NCBI GenBank assembly: GCA_026388315.1
Contig: JAPLKA010000116.1
Coordinates: 1 to 41,573, forward strand
Direction of reading: 5' to 3'
Origin: Pseudomonadota bacterium
GTDB lineage: Bacteria > Desulfobacterota > Syntrophorhabdia > Syntrophorhabdales > Syntrophorhabdaceae
Length of the DNA: 41,573 bases
The position numbers and the translations under genes are program-made. The notes beneath the pieces were generated by a model. The model did not search any database, was not told the origin of the DNA, and saw nothing but the letters and a program-made list of their open reading frames with translations. Of this stretch, positions 18,252 to 26,095 are shown in pieces. Position 1 is the stretch's first letter, and each line of letters starts with the position of its first letter.

Positions 18252-20042
18252 TCATCGGGCATTGCTTTTAAAGAAATTACTGAAATATCGTCTAAAGCCA
18301 CCCCTGAAATCAGTTGCCCTGAGTTTGTCCTCATCGACCATGGGTCCGCTCACAAGTTTCTTTGGCCCTGAAGCTTCGATAAGGTAGTCTTCGATAACCA
18401 GACAATCCATCTCGGTAGACATGAAGCACTTCAGCGCCTCGGCAGGCGTCTCTACAATGGGTTCCCCGGCAACGTTGAAGGATGTGTTGAGAATAACCGG
18501 AACACCGGTAATCTTGAAGAATTCGTGAATGAGGTCGTAATATCTCCCGTTATCTTCGCGGGTAACGGTCTGAACACGTGCGGTTCCATCTACATGGGTT
18601 ATGGCAGGAATAACCTTCTGCTTATCCTCTTTGACCCCGGCAATAAGGAGCATATAAGGGCTTTCGCAGGCCAGGTCAAAATACTCTGAAACATATTCAC
18701 GGAGCACTGAAGGGGCAAAGGGTCTGAAACCCTCTCTGTGCTTTACTTTCTCGTTGAGAATGTCTTTCATCTCCGGCTTCCCGGGATCACAGATGATGCT
18801 CCGGTGACCAAGCGCACGGGGACCGATCTCGCTCCCCCCTTCAAACCATCCAAGGATTTTCCCGTCCGCCAGGAGCTTTGCAGCCTTTCGGAAAAGATCC
18901 TTTTCTTTTGTAAAACGGATATTCGGTGTGTTTTTGAGGGTCTCTAAAACCTCTTCCTCGCTATACGATCTTCCCAAATATGCATTTTTAAACCGGTATT
19001 TTTTGGGGTCTTCGCCGTTTATGACATGAGCCCCGTATAAAGCACACCCCAAGGCTATCCCCGAGTCACATGCACCGGGCTGTATGAAAATATTCTCAAA
19101 GGGGGTGTTATCAAGAATTTTCTTATTTGCAACACTGTTAAGCCCCACACCGCCAGCATAGCAGAGGTTCTTCGAAGGGCTTATCCTGTAAAGATGATTG
19201 GCAACGGCAACGAGGGCCTCTTCGAGCGCATCCTGTACTTCGAAGGCTATTTGGGTATAAACATCGTCGGGAAGCCGTTCTTTCTTCCTTTGTGGTATAT
19301 CCGGATAGAAGAGCTTTTGAAAACAATCATTATACCGTACAAAGTTCTTTTCGCTCGGTATGAGCGCCGCCCCGTCTACGATCTCACAAAAGTTTTTGCG
19401 GAAGCTTCTCTCTCCGCTTTCACCGTACGGCGCAAGGCCCATGACCTTCCCTGAGCCGAAATCACCCATACCCAGAAATACGGAGGTACCCATGTAGAGA
19501 AGGCCGATTCCGTTTCTGTAACCCGGCATCGAGTAATCTTTTCTTATGGTAAACAGCTTCCCGTCCATTGCCCTGTAAAAGGACTGAACCTCTTCCATCT
19601 TTTTCTGTATCTTTGCATCGATAATTATCAGAATAAAAGGCGCCTTCTCTTCCGCTTCGTAATCAATGGCGTTGCTCCCCAATCCATCTACCACCATTAC
19701 CGTGGCCTCATCGAAGGGTGACGGGTAAAAAGCACCCGCCGCATGTGCAGTATGATGGGAAACGGTCTGGATGGGGCCGCCGTAGCTAAGCTCAGACCTT
19801 ATCATCTCCACCTCTTTGTTTCTCCCGTCTTTCCCAATACGGGTAACCCCTACAATCAGGTCAATATCCTCGATGTCCTTCAGGCCAGCGGCACCAAGAA
19901 GGTAACGGATCGATTTATGGGGGAACGCCCCGGAATGTTTTGCCCTGTCGAGCCTCTCCTCGCCTATGGCAAGAAGGCGCCCCCCGGAGATGAGGGCTGC
20001 TCCGGTATCATGGCCGAACGTATGAAGACCTAAAATGTTCAT
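18252..20042 (-). CDS. Carbamoyltransferase of the NodU/CmcH/TobZ family
   Basis: The enzyme makes carbamoyl adenylate from carbamoyl phosphate and ATP and transfers the carbamoyl group to a hydroxyl, often of a sugar. With the start at 20042 it has 596 residues, the usual size. The N-terminal Kae1-like domain begins LGLHTFGHDTGAAL and contains SHHTAHAAGAF (metal-binding histidines near 96, 97, 100) and VVDGLG. The C-terminal YrdC-like domain has FEGGSEIGPRALGHRSI. The frame is open further upstream to 20234, but the family starts at MNILGL and the best promoter lies between, so the short form is chosen. No Shine-Dalgarno sequence precedes it. It heads a unit with a glycosyltransferase and a tandem kinase. 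Confidence 0.93.
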   Translation of the reverse strand: MNILGLHTFGHDTGAALISGGRLLAIGEERLDRAKHSGAFPHKSIRYLLGAAGLKDIEDIDLIVGVTRIGKDGRNKEVEMIRSELSYGGPIQTVSHHTAHAAGAFYPSPFDEATVMVVDGLGSNAIDYEAEEKAPFILIIIDAKIQKKMEEVQSFYRAMDGKLFTIRKDYSMPGYRNGIGLLYMGTSVFLGMGDFGSGKVMGLAPYGESGERSFRKNFCEIVDGAALIPSEKNFVRYNDCFQKLFYPDIPQRKKERLPDDVYTQIAFEVQDALEEALVAVANHLYRISPSKNLCYAGGVGLNSVANKKILDNTPFENIFIQPGACDSGIALGCALYGAHVINGEDPKKYRFKNAYLGRSYSEEEVLETLKNTPNIRFTKEKDLFRKAAKLLADGKILGWFEGGSEIGPRALGHRSIICDPGKPEMKDILNEKVKHREGFRPFAPSVLREYVSEYFDLACESPYMLLIAGVKEDKQKVIPAITHVDGTARVQTVTREDNGRYYDLIHEFFKITGVPVILNTSFNVAGEPIVETPAEALKCFMSTEMDCLVIEDYLIEASGPKKLVSGPMVDEDKLRATDFRGGFRRYFSNFFKSNAR

Positions 20043-20055
20043 GCTGTTGAGTTGT

Positions 20056-20084
20056 AATATAGCAAAACCACCCCTGCCCGTCAA
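20056..20084 (-). promoter_or_regulatory. Promoter of the carbamoyltransferase operon; very short leader
   Basis: Minus strand TTGACG (20084-20079), 17-base spacer, TATATT (20061-20056). The expected start point near 20049 is only about 7 bases before the ATG at 20042, too little for a Shine-Dalgarno sequence, and none is present. The mRNA would be leaderless or nearly so. Confidence 0.6.
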
Positions 20085-20116
20085 CTTCAAAGCATTCCCC
20101 CAGCAATTTATGTTAC

Positions 20117-20146
20117 TTGACACGCCTTTCCCTTCTCTTTTATAAT
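20117..20146 (+). promoter_or_regulatory. Promoter of the TRAP transporter operon
   Basis: TTGACA (20117-20122), 18-base spacer, TATAAT (20141-20146): both hexamers match consensus exactly. The start point would be near 20153, leaving a leader of about 53 bases before dctP. It is back to back with the leftward carbamoyltransferase promoter. Confidence 0.75.
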
Positions 20147-20205
20147 GAAGGGCGTTTTTTGCATAACCCATCATGCAAATATTATCAATCAGAGGAGGTT
20201 TTTGT

Positions 20206-21237
20206 ATGAACAGGAAACGGTTTGGACTGGGCATAGCCCTTTTATTGCTTTTTGTCTTTGCTGCAAGCGGTTTTTCGGCAAATTATAAACCTGAATACAA
20301 GATGAGCATCGTCGTGGGGCCAACGGGGCCGTGGGGGGAGTCTGCCGCACGATTCGCTGAGGCAGTTAAAAAGGCCACAGACGGAAGGATTAACATAAAA
20401 CCGTACTATAGCGGTCAACTCTTCGCAGGTAAGCAGACAAACGAATTCCTTCTCATGAAACAGGGGGTTATCGACTTTGCGGTGGGTTCAACGATCAACT
20501 GGTCCCCGACAGTAAAGGAATTGAACATTTTCTCCCTTCCCTTTTTCTTCCCCAGCTATAAAGCCCTGGATGCAGTAGAATACGGGGAAGTGGGCAAACA
20601 ATTATTTAGAACTATTGAAGAAAAGGGTGTTGTCGGTCTCGGATGGGCAGAGAACGGTTTTAGGGACCTTACAAACAGCAAAAGGGCTATAAAAACCCCT
20701 GCAGACCTCGAAGGCCTTAAGGTAAGGGTTGTGGGGTCACCCATATTTATTGATACATTTAAGGCCATGGGGGCAAACCCTATGTCCATGAACTGGGGCG
20801 AAGCCCTTTCAGCATTCCAGCAGGGCACCGTTGACGGGCAGGAAAACCCTGTTGTTTCTGTCATTATTCCCAATAAACTCTGGCAGGTACACAAGTATAT
20901 GACCGTGTGGAACTACGCAATCGACCCCATCATCCTCGGCGTGAGCAAACAGGTCTGGGACACCCTTGACCAGAAGGATAGAGATGCAATTAAAAAGGCT
21001 GCCGAAGAAGTGGTGAAATGGCAGAAAAAGGCTGCACGGGAAGGCTTGGAAGGCAGCACTGCAGCATTCGATAACCTGAAAAAGAACGGGATGGAGGTAA
21101 CTGTCCTTACCCCTGCACAGATAAAGGTCTTCAAGGACAAGACAAAATCCGTATATGACAAATGGTCTAAAGAGATCGGCATTGAGCTGGTAAGAGCCGC
21201 CGAAAAAGACATCCGGAAGGCAGCAGGAACAAAATAG
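20206..21237 (+). CDS. dctP: TRAP transporter substrate-binding protein, DctP family
   Basis: This periplasmic protein binds a carboxylate-type substrate and delivers it to the DctQM membrane complex, driven by a sodium or proton gradient. The ATG at 20206 is chosen because AGAGGAGG lies 7 bases upstream and a signal peptide begins there (MNRKRF, a hydrophobic core, cleavage after GFSA); the 343-residue length is typical. Family features include the conserved arginine region LKVRVVGSPIFIDTFKAMGANP and the later segment GTVDGQENPV, which shape the carboxylate site. The substrate is unknown; organic acids or aromatic acids would be usual. Confidence 0.93.
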   Translation: MNRKRFGLGIALLLLFVFAASGFSANYKPEYKMSIVVGPTGPWGESAARFAEAVKKATDGRINIKPYYSGQLFAGKQTNEFLLMKQGVIDFAVGSTINWSPTVKELNIFSLPFFFPSYKALDAVEYGEVGKQLFRTIEEKGVVGLGWAENGFRDLTNSKRAIKTPADLEGLKVRVVGSPIFIDTFKAMGANPMSMNWGEALSAFQQGTVDGQENPVVSVIIPNKLWQVHKYMTVWNYAIDPIILGVSKQVWDTLDQKDRDAIKKAAEEVVKWQKKAAREGLEGSTAAFDNLKKNGMEVTVLTPAQIKVFKDKTKSVYDKWSKEIGIELVRAAEKDIRKAAGTK

Positions 21238-21306
21238 CTCATACTAATTCGGATTCAAAGATAGAACGAGGCGAGGAGGAGACGACGACGAAGGCAACGA
21301 AGTTAT

Positions 21307-21819
21307 ATGAATGAAGGCGAATTGGTATCAGTGATTAAAAAGATATACGAAAACATGGAAGAAGCAGCGGGCGTTGTCCTGCTCGCAGTAATGGCGCTAT
21401 TTGCCTTTTTAAATGTTATCACCCGCTACTTCATCCAGTACTCCTTTGCCTTCACTGAAGAAATTGAGGTTGCCTGTCTTGTGTGGCTCACCATGCTCGG
21501 GGCGGCCGCAGGTTTTCGAAGAGGGGTGCACCTGGGTTTTGATCTCCTTAAGATGCGTTTCCCGAACCTGGGGCGGAATTTTCTCTCTCCCCTTGCATCG
21601 CTTTTAACAATCGTAACGATCTGTTTTATCGTCTGGTTCAGTGTTTTTCAAATAAAGGACGAAATCGCATTGAATATCACCACCGAGGCGCTGAACATAC
21701 CGCACTGGTGGTATACCCTTTCCATGCCTGTAGGCGGGGCTTTAGTCGTGCTCCGCGTGATAGAGGCAGCCTGGAAAAGATTTAAGCATAATCAAAGGTT
21801 CCGTGAAAATGGTGGATGA
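21307..21819 (+). CDS. dctQ: TRAP transporter small permease subunit, DctQ family
   Basis: The 170-residue protein shows four hydrophobic segments (about 20-40, 55-75, 95-115, 133-152), as expected for the small membrane subunit. The conserved RYF and EEIEVACLVWLTMLGAA region of the family is present. It starts 69 bases after dctP. The ribosome site is weak: a GA-rich AGGAGG at about 21273 is too far away, so the start could instead be the ATG at 21355. Confidence 0.9.
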   Translation: MNEGELVSVIKKIYENMEEAAGVVLLAVMALFAFLNVITRYFIQYSFAFTEEIEVACLVWLTMLGAAAGFRRGVHLGFDLLKMRFPNLGRNFLSPLASLLTIVTICFIVWFSVFQIKDEIALNITTEALNIPHWWYTLSMPVGGALVVLRVIEAAWKRFKHNQRFRENGG

Positions 21820-21965
21820 CACATGAAAGTAAGCACATTGCGTGAGATAACTCATGAAATAGCGAGTCTCACGAGCGAGAAGGGAAGGCCGGGGTACCCG
21901 CAAAGCGGGTCGTGGCTTTGCTGCCGGAGGGGGCGACGTGAGCCCCAGAAAAGAGCAAGCGTATA
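21820..21965. repeat. Insert-like spacer between dctQ and dctM with GC-rich hairpin
   Basis: dctQ and dctM usually overlap or adjoin, but here 146 bases separate them. The spacer carries a perfect hairpin ACCCGC-AAA-GCGGGT (21896-21910), preceded by GGGGT. A near-copy, GGGTACCCGC-TT-GCGGGT (23522-23539), lies beyond dctM in another repeat element. No gene is seen. I read it as an intergenic repeat dropped into the operon. Confidence 0.5.
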
Positions 21966-23249
21966 ATGGAACCGGTTATTGCATTCTTCGCAGTGTTTCT
22001 TGTCCTGCTCTTACTGGGGATCCCGGTGGCTACTTCTCTCGGCTTTACTGCTACCCTCCTCATATGGAAATACAACCTCGGCATAGAGGTGCTCGCCCCT
22101 AATTTTTATGCCTCTGTAGCCAAGTTTCAGCTTCTTGCCCTGCCTTTCTTCATTCTCGCAGGCCTTATCCTGGATCGCTGCGGAATTTCAAAGAGGCTTA
22201 TTCACTTTGTCAGTCTGCTGATAGGGCCTATCCCCGGCGGACTTGCCATTGTTACTATTATCGTGGGGGTCATATTCGCAGGGATCTCCGGGTCAGGCCC
22301 AGCGGATACGGCGGCGCTCGGGATGATTCTCTACCCTGCCATGATTGCCATGGGTTATGACAAGGGATACACGGCGGCGCTTATTGCAAGCTCAGGGTCA
22401 CTCGCTATTGTGATCCCCCCGAGCATAGCATTCATCATATATGGGGTCATTACGAGCACCTCGGTTCCTGCCCTCTTTGCCGCAGGAGTAATACCCGGCA
22501 TCATCACCGCGCTCCTTCTTATTATCCCTTCCTTTTTCATTGCAAAGAAATATGGGTGGAAGGGGGAAAAATGGGGAACACCAAAAGAGATATGGCAGGC
22601 CTTCAAAGAGGCCTTTTGGGGCCTTCTTGCCCCTGTTGTGATTCTGAGCGGTATTTATGGCGGCATTTTTACTGCCACAGAGGCAGCAGTTGTGGCGGTC
22701 TTTTACGGACTGTTCATCGGATTTTTCATCTACAAAACACTTACATTTACAATGCTTTACGGGATATTCAGGGATTCTGTCCTCTCTTCGGCAGTAGTCA
22801 TGTTTATCGTTGCCTTTGCGGGACTTTTTTCATGGACCGGCTCCACGCTGGGCGTCATGGATAAAACCTCGGCCTACCTGCTTTCGCTTTCATCGAACCC
22901 CTTTACCATCCTGGTTCTCATAAATGTCATGCTCTTCGTTGCGGGCATGCTCATGGACGCGATCTCTATTTATTATGTCTTCCTGCCCATTCTTATACCG
23001 ATAATGAAGTTCTTTAACTGGGATCCCATCTGGTTCGGCGTTGTCATGACGCTGAATCTCTCCATCGGCCAGATTACACCGCCTGTGGCAGTAAACCTTT
23101 ATGTTATCGCAAATATATCCAACCTTTCCCTTGAAAAGATATCCAGGTCGGTTATTCCTTTCGTTGCGATAATGCTTGTGGCGCTTCTTATCACGATGCT
23201 TTTCCCCTCTCTTTCGCTATACCTTCCGGGGTTGTTCGGGCTGAAGTAA
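21966..23249 (+). CDS. dctM: TRAP transporter large permease subunit, DctM family
   Basis: The 427-residue integral membrane protein forms the translocation path of the TRAP transporter. It is almost continuously hydrophobic, with about 12 predicted spans. Family sequences are clear: LLLGIPVATSLGFTA near the start, GGLAIVTIIVGVIFAGISGSGPADTAALG around 90-118 (given in part), IPPSIAFIIYGVIT, and near the end QITPPVAVNLYVIANI. The ribosome site is weak (AGAAAAGAG). It is separated from dctQ by a repeat-containing spacer. Confidence 0.94.
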   Translation: MEPVIAFFAVFLVLLLLGIPVATSLGFTATLLIWKYNLGIEVLAPNFYASVAKFQLLALPFFILAGLILDRCGISKRLIHFVSLLIGPIPGGLAIVTIIVGVIFAGISGSGPADTAALGMILYPAMIAMGYDKGYTAALIASSGSLAIVIPPSIAFIIYGVITSTSVPALFAAGVIPGIITALLLIIPSFFIAKKYGWKGEKWGTPKEIWQAFKEAFWGLLAPVVILSGIYGGIFTATEAAVVAVFYGLFIGFFIYKTLTFTMLYGIFRDSVLSSAVVMFIVAFAGLFSWTGSTLGVMDKTSAYLLSLSSNPFTILVLINVMLFVAGMLMDAISIYYVFLPILIPIMKFFNWDPIWFGVVMTLNLSIGQITPPVAVNLYVIANISNLSLEKISRSVIPFVAIMLVALLITMLFPSLSLYLPGLFGLK

Positions 23250-23311
23250 ATCGGTTGTCAGCAAAACCTTTTAAAACCGATAGCTGAACACTGACTGCTA
23301 TATGCCTAAAG
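23250..23311. other. Short spacer after dctM with weak stem-loop
   Basis: ATCGGTT (23250-23256) and AACCGAT (23275-23281) can pair directly after the dctM stop, with an 18-base loop and no T run. It is at best a weak terminator. Confidence 0.3.
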
Positions 23312-23609
23312 GGCTTGTTGCCCAAACATACATATAATCAATAATATAGAATATGAGCAGGAAGAACTTTGCGGCTTCGCCGTTAAACCATTACGCGAGT
23401 CGCGCCTTCGAGCATTTTTGGGTACCCACTCGGCGAGAATAAACGTCCCGAAGGGCAATTCGCATGTCTGAGTCCCGGTATTTTGGGACGAGTTTGCGAA
23501 ATTAAGTTAAATTCGAGCCTCGGGTACCCGCTTGCGGGTGCGGTAAAAAGCGCAGCGAAGCAGGGAGCGAAACAGTGTTCCTGCCCGTATCATGTTTGGG
23601 CAACAAGCC
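23312..23609. repeat. MITE-like element with perfect 18-bp terminal inverted repeats
   Basis: GGCTTGTTGCCCAAACAT (23312-23329) is matched exactly, inverted, at 23592-23609, enclosing about 260 bases with no coding frame. Inside, a second nested pair (GGAAGAACTTTGC at 23360-23372 and AACAGTGTTCC at 23571-23581) is shared with the element at 35599-35679. It sits between the convergent genes dctM and the MgtE-N/CBS gene. I see no target duplication. Confidence 0.65.
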
Positions 23610-23626
23610 GTAAACGCTTAATTTGG

Positions 23627-24895
23627 TTATTGGAATGCCCTTCTCTTCTTTCTCCTTGTCGGATTAGGAACGAGAAGGTCCATGATGTCGTCGATTGTTA
23701 TGATGCCTTTTATCCTTTTTTCCTCGTCAAGGACAGGGATGGCAACAAAATCGTACTTGGATACAATTTCTGCGATCTCTTTCCGTTCTGTATCAAGATA
23801 TACGTGCTTTACGTTCTGTAGCATCACGTCCCCCAGCTTCACATCCAGGGGTGTAGTCAGGAGTTTCTTGAGCGTCAGGACGCCAAGGAGATGGTCATCG
23901 TTATCCACCACATAAATGTAATAGATAAACTCTACGTCAGGCACAAGGAGTCTTATGCCCGCCAGCGTTTCGTCGATGGTCATGTCAGGTGAAAAATCGA
24001 GAAATTCGCTTGTCATTAACCCACCCGCAGTATCCTCCTCGTAACTGAGCAGACCCTTGACTTCTGTGGCATCTTCGGTCTCCATGAGCGACAAAAGCTC
24101 CTGTGACTTTTCTTCCGGCATCTCGCCAAGGATGTCTGCGGCCTCATCGGGAGGCATCTCTTCGAGTATGTCGGAGATCATCTCCTTGTCCATCTCCTTC
24201 AGTATTTTCCCCCTGACCTCTGTAGACACCTCGTGGAGCGCTTCACCTGCCAGCTCCTCGTCTATGGACGAAAGGAGCAGGGTGCCTTCCTCTGGATCTA
24301 TTTCTGTGAGGATTTCTGCCAGGTCAGAGGGGTGAAGCTCGCCAAGCTGTCTTCGTGCTACATTTAATGTTAAGTTTCGCAGATGAGCGTCTATCGTCTG
24401 TAGAAAACGCCAGTCTATGATGTGTTCCTTTATGGGTTTTTTAAAAAGCGACAGGGTCTTCTGGATCATCTGACCCCCGTCTACCCTTCTCAGGATTCCA
24501 TTCAATCCTACATCAATGCCGATTACACATATGGCGCCATCGCCCTCGCCGAGCTTGAGGTCGTTTACCCTTACAACCTTTGCGCCATTCACATCCAGTA
24601 TCTGCTTGTCAAGAATGTGTTTCTTTACCAATATATCGCCTTCTGTGTGTCTATATTTATTGAGGGCTGCTTCCGGCAGGTTAATCGTGATCACGAAACG
24701 GTTGAAAAGCTGAAGATGTTCAACCGGAACCTCAAGGAGCTGCTTTTTGTCTTTTAGAATAATCTTGATCACGCCGGGATATTTCGAACCGGGCACTATA
24801 ACAAGATCCCACAGGATGCCCAATTTTCTCCCGAACTGGTCAATGACATCTTTTCTCAATATTTCGCTTAAATATACGTCTGTTATATAAGCCAT
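23627..24895 (-). CDS. PRC-barrel / MgtE intracellular / CBS-pair protein without transport domain
   Basis: This 422-residue soluble protein has three parts: a PRC-barrel-like region (about 1-165, with KDVIDQFGRKLGILWDLV), an MgtE intracellular N domain (about 175-270, with repeated DLAEIL, GEALHEV, DILEEMPPDEAADILGEMP), and a CBS pair (about 285-410). In MgtE magnesium channels the N and CBS domains sense Mg2+ and gate a membrane domain, but here that domain is missing and no membrane span is present. Such stand-alone proteins are known in Desulfobacterota; their partner is unclear. No transporter gene adjoins it. No Shine-Dalgarno sequence precedes the ATG, fitting the promoter placed right next to it. 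Confidence 0.88.
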   Translation of the reverse strand: MAYITDVYLSEILRKDVIDQFGRKLGILWDLVIVPGSKYPGVIKIILKDKKQLLEVPVEHLQLFNRFVITINLPEAALNKYRHTEGDILVKKHILDKQILDVNGAKVVRVNDLKLGEGDGAICVIGIDVGLNGILRRVDGGQMIQKTLSLFKKPIKEHIIDWRFLQTIDAHLRNLTLNVARRQLGELHPSDLAEILTEIDPEEGTLLLSSIDEELAGEALHEVSTEVRGKILKEMDKEMISDILEEMPPDEAADILGEMPEEKSQELLSLMETEDATEVKGLLSYEEDTAGGLMTSEFLDFSPDMTIDETLAGIRLLVPDVEFIYYIYVVDNDDHLLGVLTLKKLLTTPLDVKLGDVMLQNVKHVYLDTERKEIAEIVSKYDFVAIPVLDEEKRIKGIITIDDIMDLLVPNPTRRKKRRAFQ

Positions 24896-24901
24896 GCATT
24901 A

Positions 24902-24930
24902 ATTGTAACACCACACATCGATTAAGACAA
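24902..24930 (-). promoter_or_regulatory. Promoter abutting the MgtE-N/CBS start codon (leaderless)
   Basis: Minus strand TTGTCT (24930-24925), 17-base spacer, TACAAT (24907-24902). The start point is expected at about 24896-24894, which coincides with the ATG at 24895. No ribosome site is present, so a leaderless mRNA is likely. Confidence 0.55.
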
Positions 24931-24946
24931 CCGGTAATTTGTGCTT

Positions 24947-26041
24947 TTATGGATGTCTTTTAAGATACTGCACGACGATACCGGCAAATTTCTCGTTGCC
25001 CGAAGGGGTAAAGTGTCCATAATTGTCAACAAAGCATGATGCATCATAGTTCACCTGCAGCACCTCTCCGATAAAATCAACTTTCTCGGCGGCGCATACT
25101 TCCCGGAGGGCATCGTTATATAGCCCCATCACCAGCCTTAGGTCTTTGTCCTTAACATAGGGAATCCAATCGTACTCTTTGTCGCCGGTGAGCATGTCGT
25201 AACGCAAGACCTGGGGTATCATAACGGGCCTTACCCCCTGGGCCCTGCACAACGAGATAAGCAATTTGATGTTTCGCCTGAACAAGCTCAACGCCCTCTC
25301 ATCGGCCCTTGCGGTAAACTTGTCAGCAGTCCCCTCGACAGTATATGCCCCATCGGGGTCCCTTACGAATATTTTGTTCAGCATATTTGCCGTTGTTCTG
25401 ACAATCACAGAATGATTGCCGATTTTCAATGCGCCCAGCATGAGGTGGTTATACTGGGATTTACCATGAAAATCCGAATAATCTGACCGTAAATGTGCCA
25501 CATGCTGATTCCTTATATCGTTCCACCCTACATAATAAATACAGATATCCGGTGAAATATCAGACACATTAAGGGCTGTCTGGATGATGTGCTCAACCGT
25601 CGTATAACCGGGAACGCCTGAATTTATAACCTCATAGCCGCTTCCTAATTTTTCCTGCAGATAATACGGCCATGTCTGGTTGTCGGAAACGCCGATGCAG
25701 TATGTGCTTGATCCACCGAGAACAAGAACCCGCCTTACGTTCTCTCTTTTTAAGACACTGATTTCTTTGCCGCGGGCGCCCAGTGCATTATGACTGAACA
25801 CCAAACCTTCTTTCGAAGTAAACTGTGCATTTGGTCTCGGTTCAACCACAAGATAGGGGTGCTTCTTGAATAAAGCTATATATGCTGCATCATCGTGCCC
25901 GAAAAGCCAGTAATGGTGTCTGATCCTGAACAGCGCCTGGCCCATGCCTTCCAATAACAGCAGGCCTGCAACAATGATTATGAATATTGCAACGCACTTA
26001 ACAAGAACGGGTTTTTTGATAGCCATAATAATTCCGGTCAA
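24947..26041 (-). CDS. Membrane-anchored SGNH/GDSL-type hydrolase or acyltransferase
   Basis: The 364-residue protein has one N-terminal membrane span (about 13-31) and an extracytoplasmic SGNH domain. Block I is LGGSSTY (nucleophile S111), the Asn block is GWNDIRN (N174), and the catalytic His block is DNYGHFTPSGNE near the C-terminus. Such proteins deacetylate or acetylate surface polysaccharides; the substrate is unknown. The frame begins at a TTG (26041) with AGGAG only 3 to 4 bases upstream; the ATG five codons later (26026) is the alternative. It diverges from the TPR gene. Confidence 0.85.
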   Translation of the reverse strand: MTGIIMAIKKPVLVKCVAIFIIIVAGLLLLEGMGQALFRIRHHYWLFGHDDAAYIALFKKHPYLVVEPRPNAQFTSKEGLVFSHNALGARGKEISVLKRENVRRVLVLGGSSTYCIGVSDNQTWPYYLQEKLGSGYEVINSGVPGYTTVEHIIQTALNVSDISPDICIYYVGWNDIRNQHVAHLRSDYSDFHGKSQYNHLMLGALKIGNHSVIVRTTANMLNKIFVRDPDGAYTVEGTADKFTARADERALSLFRRNIKLLISLCRAQGVRPVMIPQVLRYDMLTGDKEYDWIPYVKDKDLRLVMGLYNDALREVCAAEKVDFIGEVLQVNYDASCFVDNYGHFTPSGNEKFAGIVVQYLKRHP

Positions 26042-26095
26042 ATACTCCTGTTTATCTATTTTTCACTAATCCATACCTTATTTCAATGAAAAAGT

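Noticed and set aside
18252-20234. 660-residue version of the carbamoyltransferase
   Set aside because: The extra 64 residues are unlike the family, and the best promoter and divergent dctP promoter region lie inside that extension.
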